Of a stretch of 64,000 nucleotides of DNA, positions 58,703 through 64,000 are shown piece by piece. This stretch comes from Sphingomonas bacterium (GTDB taxonomy: Bacteria; Pseudomonadota; Alphaproteobacteria; Sphingomonadales; Sphingomonadaceae), in the NCBI RefSeq assembly GCF_903642285.1, contig NZ_CAHJWJ010000004.1, positions 1-64,000 of the forward strand, in the 5' to 3' direction. The position numbers and the translations under genes are program-made. Numbering within the stretch: the stretch's first letter is position 1; each line of letters begins with the position of its first letter. The notes below the pieces were generated by a model. It worked only from the letters and a program-made list of their open reading frames with translations, had not been told where the DNA came from and ran no database searches.

Positions 58703-61700
58703 GCGCGACCACGCTTTCGCAGCGGGCGCACAGGGTGCCGTCCTCGGTAACTTCGGGGAGGTGTCGCCAGCAGCGGCCGCATTTGTGGAAGTCGGTGCGA
58801 GTGACGGTGATCGGCACCGAACCACCGAATCCCTGCTTTGCTGGGTCCACAGTAACTTTGGCAACAATGAATATCTCGGCGAGATCGATATCATCTCTCT
58901 GAAAACGATCGTCTTGATACGGCGGCTGGCACACAACCTCAGCTTCCAAGCTCGATTTCACTTCTTTTGCCCGCCGGAGAGGCTCTATCTGAGAAGTTAC
59001 CACTTCACGAAGTTGGCGAACGAGCGTCCATCGCTCGAATATTGAGCCGCGTTCCACCTCCGGCAACACCGGCCATTCCAGGAAATGCACCGACCCGTCC
59101 TCGCTCGGGAAGCGCGCCTGCCAGACCTCTTCGGCGGTAAAGCACAGCACCGGCGCGGCGTAGCGGACCAGCGCGTGGTACAGGGTGTCGAGCACCGTCC
59201 GGTACGCCCGCCGCTTCGGGTCGCCGGGCGCGTCGCAATACAGCGAGTCCTTGCGGATATCGAAAAAGAACGCCGACAAATCGTCCTGCGCGAAATCGGT
59301 CAGCAGGCGGGTGTAGCGGTTGAACTCATACCCGCCGACCGCCTCGCGCAGTTCGGTATCGAGCATCGCCAGCCGGTGGAGGATGTAGCGCTCCAGCTCG
59401 GGCATCTCCGCGACCGGGACCTTCTCCGCCTCCTCGAACCCGTCGAGCGCGCCGAGCAGATAGCGGAAGGTGTTGCGCAGCTTGCGATAGGCGTCGGAGG
59501 CGGTGGCGAGGACCTCCTTGCCGATCTTCACATCGTCGAAATAATCGGTCGACGCGACCCACATGCGCAGGATATCCGCGCCGCTCTCGCCGATGATCTT
59601 CAGCGGATCGACGACATTGCCGAGCGACTTGGACATCTTGCGCCCCTGCCCGTCGAGCGCGAAGCCGTGGGTCAGGACGGCGTCGTACGGTGCGCGCCCG
59701 CGGGTGCCGCAGGATTCGAGCAGCGACGACTGGAACCAGCCGCGATGCTGGTCCGACCCCTCGACATACAGGTTCGCGCGGACGTCGGGGCCGTAGCGTT
59801 GTTCGACCGTGAAGACGTGCGTGCAGCCGGAATCGAACCAGACGTCGAGGATGTCCTTGACGGGTTCATAGTCGGCGAGCGCATGGTCCGGCCCGAGCAG
59901 CGCCTGGTGGTCGTCGGCATACCACGCGTCCGCGCCGCGTTCCTCGAACGCCGCGACGATGCGCGCGTTGACCGCGGGGTCATTCAGATACTGGCCCGTC
60001 GCGCGGTTCACATAGAGCGCGATCGGCACGCCCCAGGCGCGCTGGCGGCTGATGACCCAGTCGGGCCGGCCGGCGACCATCGCGGTGATCCGGTTCTCCG
60101 CGCGCGCAGGGACCCAGCGCGTGGCGGCGATGGCGTCGAGTGCGACTTCGCGGAGGGTGGCACCGTTCGACGACCCCTCTCCTTCCAGGAGAGGGGTGAG
60201 CGGCGAAGCCGCGAGGGGTGAGGACAGGTCGGCCAGAGGACTGTCCTCACCCTCCCGCCGCTCCGCGGCTCCTTCCCTCTCCTGAAAGGAGAGGGACTGT
60301 GTGTCCGACGCCTCGCTTCGCGAGCCGACCTCCGCGCTGCGACCTGCCCCCGGCAGGTCGCTGGTCGCGCTCCGGTCCATCGGAATAAACCATTGCGGCG
60401 TGGCGCGGAAAACAACCTTCGCCTTCGACCGCCACGAATGCGGATAGCTGTGCGCATAGTCGTCGCTCGCCGCCAGCAACGCCCCCGCCGCGCGCAGATC
60501 CGCACAGATCGGGCCGGCTTCCTTGATGTCGCCTCCGGCTCCGGCGGCGACGAACTTCTTGTTGATGACGCTCCCCTGCCCGCCGAGCCACGCCCAGTCC
60601 GCCCGGTACATCCCCGCGCCGTCGACCGCGAAGACGGGGTCGATGCCATATTGCTTGCAGAGTTCGAAATCGTCCTCGCCGTGATCGGGTGCCATGTGGA
60701 CGAGCCCGGTGCCCGCGTCGGTGGTGACGAAATCGCCGGGTAGCATGGGGCGAAGTCGGCTAAAAAATCCTCCCCGGGACGGGGAGGTGGCAGCCGCGCC
60801 AGCGGCTGACGGAGGGGGGGCGGCGTCACGCGGTTCGCTAAGTGGACAACCCCCTCCACCATGCTGCGCATGGTCCCCCTCCCCGTCCCGGGGAGGATTT
60901 TCCAGTCGCCACATCGGGTGGCGGACCATTGCGCCTTCGAGCTGGGAGCCTTTGATCCGCAGTGGAACATCGCCGGCAACGATGCCCGTTCGCCGCTCGA
61001 ACTCGGGAAGAAGCTCTTCCGCGACAAGATAGCGAAAATCGACGCCACCCTGGTAGCAAAGCGCGTACGCAATCTCCGGCCCATAAGCCAAAGCCTGGTT
61101 CACCGGAATCGTCCAAGGCGTCGTCGTCCAGATCACCGCATGCGCACCGACCAGTTCCGGCGCGTTGGGTGCCTCGACGATCTCGAACGCCACGTCGATC
61201 TGCGTCGAGACGATGTCCTCATATTCGACCTCCGCCTCGGCAAGCGCGGTCTTCTCGACGGGCGACCACATCACCGGCTTGGCCCCGCGGTACAGCTGGC
61301 CGGACTCCGCGAACTTCAGCAATTCGCCGACGATCGCGGCCTCCGCGTCGTATTTCATCGTCAGATACGGATCGGCCCAATCGCCCATCACCCCCAGCCG
61401 CTCGAACTCCGCGCGCTGCACCGCGACCCATTTCTCCGCGTACGCACGGCATTCGGCGCGGAACTGGGCGACGGGGACGTCGTCCTTGTTCAGCTTCCTG
61501 GCGCGGTACGCTTCCTCGACCTTCCATTCGATCGGCAGGCCGTGGCAGTCCCAGCCAGGGACGTAGGGCGCATCCTTGCCGAGCAGCGATTGGCTGCGCA
61601 CGATGATGTCCTTCAGGACCTTGTTCATCGCGTGGCCCATATGGATGTCGCCATTCGCATAGGGCGGGCCGTCGTGGAGGATGAACCGCTCGCGCCCGGC

Positions 61701-61856
61701 GCGCCGTTCGCGCAGGCGGTCGTAGAGGCCGATCTTCTCCCACCGCGCGAGGATCGCGGGTTCCTTCTGGGCGAGGCCGGCCTTCATCGGGAAGTCGGTC
61801 TTCGGCAGGAAGACGGTGTCGCGGTAGTCGCGTTGCGGGTCGGTGGCGTCGGTCAT
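58695..61856 (-). CDS. ileS: isoleucyl-tRNA synthetase with two in-frame repeat insertions
   Basis: A 1053-residue class I synthetase charging tRNA-Ile. HIGH motif HMGH (72-75), editing domain with WTTTPWTIP and GTGLVHMAPDHGEDDF, KMSKS (740-744) and a C-terminal zinc site CGRCWRH/CARC are intact. It is roughly 100 residues longer than expected: residues 319-365 and about 497-561 are encoded by palindromic repeats (60764-60901 and 60175-60368). Both lie between conserved blocks, in the editing region and just after QWFIPMDR. The frame stays open, so the protein may be active. ATG 61856 overlaps the ribF stop. Confidence 0.95.
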   Translation of the reverse strand: MTDATDPQRDYRDTVFLPKTDFPMKAGLAQKEPAILARWEKIGLYDRLRERRAGRERFILHDGPPYANGDIHMGHAMNKVLKDIIVRSQSLLGKDAPYVPGWDCHGLPIEWKVEEAYRARKLNKDDVPVAQFRAECRAYAEKWVAVQRAEFERLGVMGDWADPYLTMKYDAEAAIVGELLKFAESGQLYRGAKPVMWSPVEKTALAEAEVEYEDIVSTQIDVAFEIVEAPNAPELVGAHAVIWTTTPWTIPVNQALAYGPEIAYALCYQGGVDFRYLVAEELLPEFERRTGIVAGDVPLRIKGSQLEGAMVRHPMWRLENPPRDGEGDHAQHGGGGCPLSEPRDAAPPPSAAGAAATSPSRGGFFSRLRPMLPGDFVTTDAGTGLVHMAPDHGEDDFELCKQYGIDPVFAVDGAGMYRADWAWLGGQGSVINKKFVAAGAGGDIKEAGPICADLRAAGALLAASDDYAHSYPHSWRSKAKVVFRATPQWFIPMDRSATSDLPGAGRSAEVGSRSEASDTQSLSFQEREGAAERREGEDSPLADLSSPLAASPLTPLLEGEGSSNGATLREVALDAIAATRWVPARAENRITAMVAGRPDWVISRQRAWGVPIALYVNRATGQYLNDPAVNARIVAAFEERGADAWYADDHQALLGPDHALADYEPVKDILDVWFDSGCTHVFTVEQRYGPDVRANLYVEGSDQHRGWFQSSLLESCGTRGRAPYDAVLTHGFALDGQGRKMSKSLGNVVDPLKIIGESGADILRMWVASTDYFDDVKIGKEVLATASDAYRKLRNTFRYLLGALDGFEEAEKVPVAEMPELERYILHRLAMLDTELREAVGGYEFNRYTRLLTDFAQDDLSAFFFDIRKDSLYCDAPGDPKRRAYRTVLDTLYHALVRYAAPVLCFTAEEVWQARFPSEDGSVHFLEWPVLPEVERGSIFERWTLVRQLREVVTSQIEPLRRAKEVKSSLEAEVVCQPPYQDDRFQRDDIDLAEIFIVAKVTVDPAKQGFGGSVPITVTRTDFHKCGRCWRHLPEVTEDGTLCARCESVVAHA
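60175..60368. repeat. palindromic repeat element inserted in ileS (family F)
   Basis: 60175-60295 is a 121-bp imperfect inverted repeat with arms starting CCCTCTCCTTCCAGGAGAGG and an inner GGTGAGGACAG pair. The following 60296-60368 also has no IleRS homology (GGCAGGTCG-type segment). Together they encode about 65 extra residues (SATSDLPGAG...LLEGEGSSNG) between QWFIPMDR and TLREVALDAI. The reading frame is kept across it. Confidence 0.85.
60764..60901. repeat. 138-bp MITE-like element inserted in ileS (family E)
   Basis: Perfect 24-bp terminal inverted repeats (AAAATCCTCCCC followed by GGGACGGGGAGG) at 60764-60787 and 60878-60901 enclose 90 bases. 138 is a multiple of three and the minus-strand frame is open: it adds about 46 residues (ENPPRDGEGDHAQ...SPSRGGFF) to IleRS between HPMW and the LPGDFVTTDAGTG block. 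No target duplication is obvious. A degenerate solo end is at 7068-7097. Confidence 0.9.
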
Positions 61857-62788
61857 GGATGCGCGGGACCTAGGATAGCGCGCGCCCGGGCGCAATCCGC
61901 CTCCATCTGCACGACCAGCGCGTCGAGATCGTCGAACTTCGCCTCGGGCCGCAGGAATTCCACCAGCGCGACCTCGATCGTCCGCCCGTACAGATCCTCC
62001 GCGAAATCGAAGAAATACGGCTCCAGCAATTCCTTGGGCGGATCGAAGCTCGGGCGGATGCCCAGGTTCGCCGCGCCCTTCAGCACGCGACCGTCGTCGA
62101 GCCGCCCCTCGACCGCATAGATGCCGTAAGCGGGACGCAGATATTTCCCAATGTCGATATTGGCGGTGGGATAGCCGATCGTCCGCCCCAGCTTGTCGCC
62201 ATGCTGTACCACCCCCTCGATCACGAACGGTCGGGTCAGCAGGCGCGCGGCGGTGCGCGGGTCGCCCGCCTTCAGCGCGGCGCGGATGTGAGTCGACGAC
62301 ACGATCGCACCATCGAGCATGACCGGTGCGACCGTTTCCACCGTCATACCGTGCGCCGGGCCCAGGCGGGCAAGCATCGCTGTCGTGCCGCGCTTGTCAT
62401 GGCCGAAGGTGAAGTCCTCCCCCGTCACCACACCGCGCGCGCCGATATTGCGCGCCAGTCGCTCGGCGATGAAGCCCTCCGCGGACAAGGCGGCGAGCGC
62501 GGCGTCGAAATGGAACACCAGCATCGCGTCCGCGCCCGCCGCGGCGAACAGCCGCTCGCGCTGGTCGAGGCTGGTCAGGCGGAAGGCCGGCGCGCCCGGG
62601 CGGAAATGGCGGACCGGATGCGGATCGAACGTCGCGACGATCGCGGGGCGTCCTGCCGCGCGCGCCGCGCCCACCGCGCGACCGACGACCGCCTGGTGTC
62701 CCAAATGGAACCCGTCGAAATTGCCGAGCGCGACGACACCGCCGCGAAGGGAGGCGGGCACCGGGGTTCCGCCGTCGATCCGCATCAT
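61853..62788 (-). CDS. ribF: bifunctional riboflavin kinase/FAD synthetase
   Basis: A 311-residue enzyme making FMN and FAD. N-terminal adenylyltransferase domain: VVALGNFDGFHLGHQAVV, FDPHPVRHF, GEDFTFGHDKRG, SSTHIRAAL. C-terminal kinase domain: GRTIGYPTANIDIGKYLRPAYGIYAV and a C-terminal EFLRPEAKFDDLDALVVQME. Its stop overlaps the ileS start (ATGA). First gene of ribF-ileS-lspA-DUF3035. Confidence 0.96.
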   Translation of the reverse strand: MMRIDGGTPVPASLRGGVVALGNFDGFHLGHQAVVGRAVGAARAAGRPAIVATFDPHPVRHFRPGAPAFRLTSLDQRERLFAAAGADAMLVFHFDAALAALSAEGFIAERLARNIGARGVVTGEDFTFGHDKRGTTAMLARLGPAHGMTVETVAPVMLDGAIVSSTHIRAALKAGDPRTAARLLTRPFVIEGVVQHGDKLGRTIGYPTANIDIGKYLRPAYGIYAVEGRLDDGRVLKGAANLGIRPSFDPPKELLEPYFFDFAEDLYGRTIEVALVEFLRPEAKFDDLDALVVQMEADCARARAILGPAHP

Positions 62789-62827
62789 GGCGGCGGCTAT
62801 AGGTTGGGGGGTCGCGGGGGAAAAGCC

Positions 62828-63292
62828 CTACCGCTCCAGCGTCACGAACGAATAGGCCGGCCGATCGCCCTCCGCCGGACAATCCTCCCGCGCCAGTTCC
62901 CGCCAGCCGGTGAAGGCGGGCACGACGGTATCGCCACGTGGCGTGGCATGGACTTCGGTCAGTTCGATCCGGTCGGCGCGCGGCAGGAACAGCGCGTAGA
63001 TCTCTGCGCCGCCGATCACCGTCGCGTCACCCCCCGCCAGCGCTACTGCATCGGCGACCGACCCGACCGGCTCCGCCCCTGCAGCCGCCCAGTCCCGATC
63101 GCGCGTCAGGACGATGTGCCGCCGCCCGGGCAACGGCGCGGGGAAACCGTCGAACGTCTTGCGCCCCATCACCATCGGCCGACCCATCGTCAGCGCCTTG
63201 AACCGCTTCAGATCCGCGGGCAGCCGCCAGGGCAGCGCACCGTCATGCCCGATCACGCCATTGTCCGCACGGGCAAGGATCAATGTGATCAC
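62828..63292 (-). CDS. folA: dihydrofolate reductase
   Basis: A 154-residue NADPH-dependent reductase of the folate pathway. ILARADNGVIGHDGALPWRLPADLKRFKALTMGRPMVMGRKTF contains the Met20-like loop and active-site Asp (PADLKRF), then RRHIVLTRD, VIGGAEIYALFLPRADRIELTEVHA. Trimethoprim-type target; no obvious resistance change can be judged by eye. Same strand as ribF, 39 bases upstream of it. Confidence 0.96.
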   Translation of the reverse strand: MITLILARADNGVIGHDGALPWRLPADLKRFKALTMGRPMVMGRKTFDGFPAPLPGRRHIVLTRDRDWAAAGAEPVGSVADAVALAGGDATVIGGAEIYALFLPRADRIELTEVHATPRGDTVVPAFTGWRELAREDCPAEGDRPAYSFVTLER

Positions 63293-63448
63293 GCGGCGTC
63301 GACCGGCAACGAAAATGACGGTTCGGTCATCGCTTCGACATCATAATACATGGGTTACATCGTAGGGGGGCATAATTGGTTCGCAAAGAGTATCGATCGC
63401 CCTCGATTCTGTTGCAGCGCACCAGCGCCCGTCGTAGCGGCGTCGCCG

Positions 63449-64000
63449 ATGCCGTCGGCGTATGCCCAGCCTTTCGATCCGAATCGAGCCTCCAAGCGGC
63501 GACGCGCGGCATCGCTCGCGCTCACGATCGCGGCGCACCTGCTCATCTTCTTCTTCCTGCTGCGGCTCACGCCCTATCTGGAACCCAAGAAACCGGAGGT
63601 CCGCAATCCGGTCTCCTTCCAGATGATCCCCGATGCGGACAACCGGGAAAAACCCAAGACGCAGGCCAAGGCAGTGACCAAGGTGAAGCAGGCGACCAGC
63701 GGCCGCGTCGCGCACGTGACCACGCCCACCCCGCCGCCGCCCGCGAAAAATCCGCCGCCGCCCGTCGACATGTCGCTGTTCGGCGACCGATCGCTGTTCG
63801 CGGCGAGCGACGTCGGCAAGATCCACAACGCACCGAGCGAAAGCGAGGGATCGGACGAGGGATCGGGCAAGGACAGCGCCGCGGCTTACGGCCCCGGCGC
63901 GGGCCCGGGCGGGCAGCGTTACTATAACGTCGAATGGTACCGCGAACCGTCGCATGCCGAATTGGTTCATTACCTGCCGGCGAATGCGCCGCCGGTCGGC
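63449..64000 (+). CDS. TonB-like energy transducer, cut by the window end
   Basis: The first 184 codons of an inner-membrane-anchored protein. A basic N-terminus (KRRRAAS) leads into one transmembrane helix (LALTIAAHLLIFFFLLRL, about 22-39), then a periplasmic proline-rich linker (PTPPPPAKNPPPPVD) and the start of a domain containing RYYNVEWYREPSHAELVHYLP. The layout fits sphingomonad TonB-like proteins. The C-terminal TonB domain is not in the window. Starts at ATG 63449; divergent from folA by 156 bases. Confidence 0.8.
   Translation, partial: MPSAYAQPFDPNRASKRRRAASLALTIAAHLLIFFFLLRLTPYLEPKKPEVRNPVSFQMIPDADNREKPKTQAKAVTKVKQATSGRVAHVTTPTPPPPAKNPPPPVDMSLFGDRSLFAASDVGKIHNAPSESEGSDEGSGKDSAAAYGPGAGPGGQRYYNVEWYREPSHAELVHYLPANAPPVG

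Overview
The window is high-GC alphaproteobacterial DNA. Gene content and order (secDF followed by an Mth938-like gene, bamD-recN, grpE-hrcA, an atpHAGDC operon without F0 genes, ribF-ileS-lspA-DUF3035, DUF6311 and TorF proteins) point to Sphingomonadales, most likely Sphingomonas or a close relative. Nearly all of it is chromosomal core. No prophage, complete insertion sequence, conjugative module or CRISPR array was seen.

Layout. 1-698: 5' part of dxs. 988-1990: AT-richer patch with a DUF6338 membrane protein and a small proline-rich partner beside tRNA-Pro(GGG). 2157-5890: ABM monooxygenase, then yajC-secD-secF-Mth938. 5872-10897: glycosyltransferase, mannose-6-phosphate isomerase, bamD, recN. 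10894-20386: cobalamin uptake and lower-ligand assembly locus, with minus-strand btuB-cobO-btuF-permease-ATPase-cobT-cobS-cobC behind a cobalamin riboswitch and a divergent cobU-bluB-metalloprotein operon. 20516-25865: threonine synthase, BrnTA toxin-antitoxin, grpE, hrcA, a DUF6438 protein, rph, rdgB. 25931-31608: exported orphan, xerC, priA, exported HExxH protein. 31641-37708: F1 ATP synthase operon with three foreign-looking genes embedded in it. 37919-42788: cpaF, DUF6311, phaR, alr. 42793-48835: MHS transporter, repeat-dense spacer, AraC regulator, SgcJ-like protein, OPT transporter, small exported orphan. 48872-52472: GH130 phosphorylase plus a GT4/alpha-alpha-barrel fusion. 52595-57753: queF, FeS photolyase, sulfurtransferase, cystathionine beta-lyase, TorF porin. 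57784-64000: DUF3035 lipoprotein, lspA, ileS, ribF, folA and a TonB-like protein cut by the window end.

The most unusual features are two palindromic repeat elements translated in frame inside ileS, one a 138-bp unit with perfect 24-bp terminal inverted repeats; an ATP synthase operon carrying three extra genes joined by GTGA/ATGA stop-start overlaps, one of them frameshifted; and the DUF6338/GYxP pair of unknown function. Several palindromic repeat families recur between genes.

The genes are read as follows. BtuB and the BtuF-permease-ATPase transporter import corrinoid; CobO, CobU, BluB, CobT, CobS and CobC adenosylate it and add the lower ligand. There is no corrin-ring synthesis gene here, so the locus looks like salvage or finishing, although a de novo cluster elsewhere cannot be excluded.
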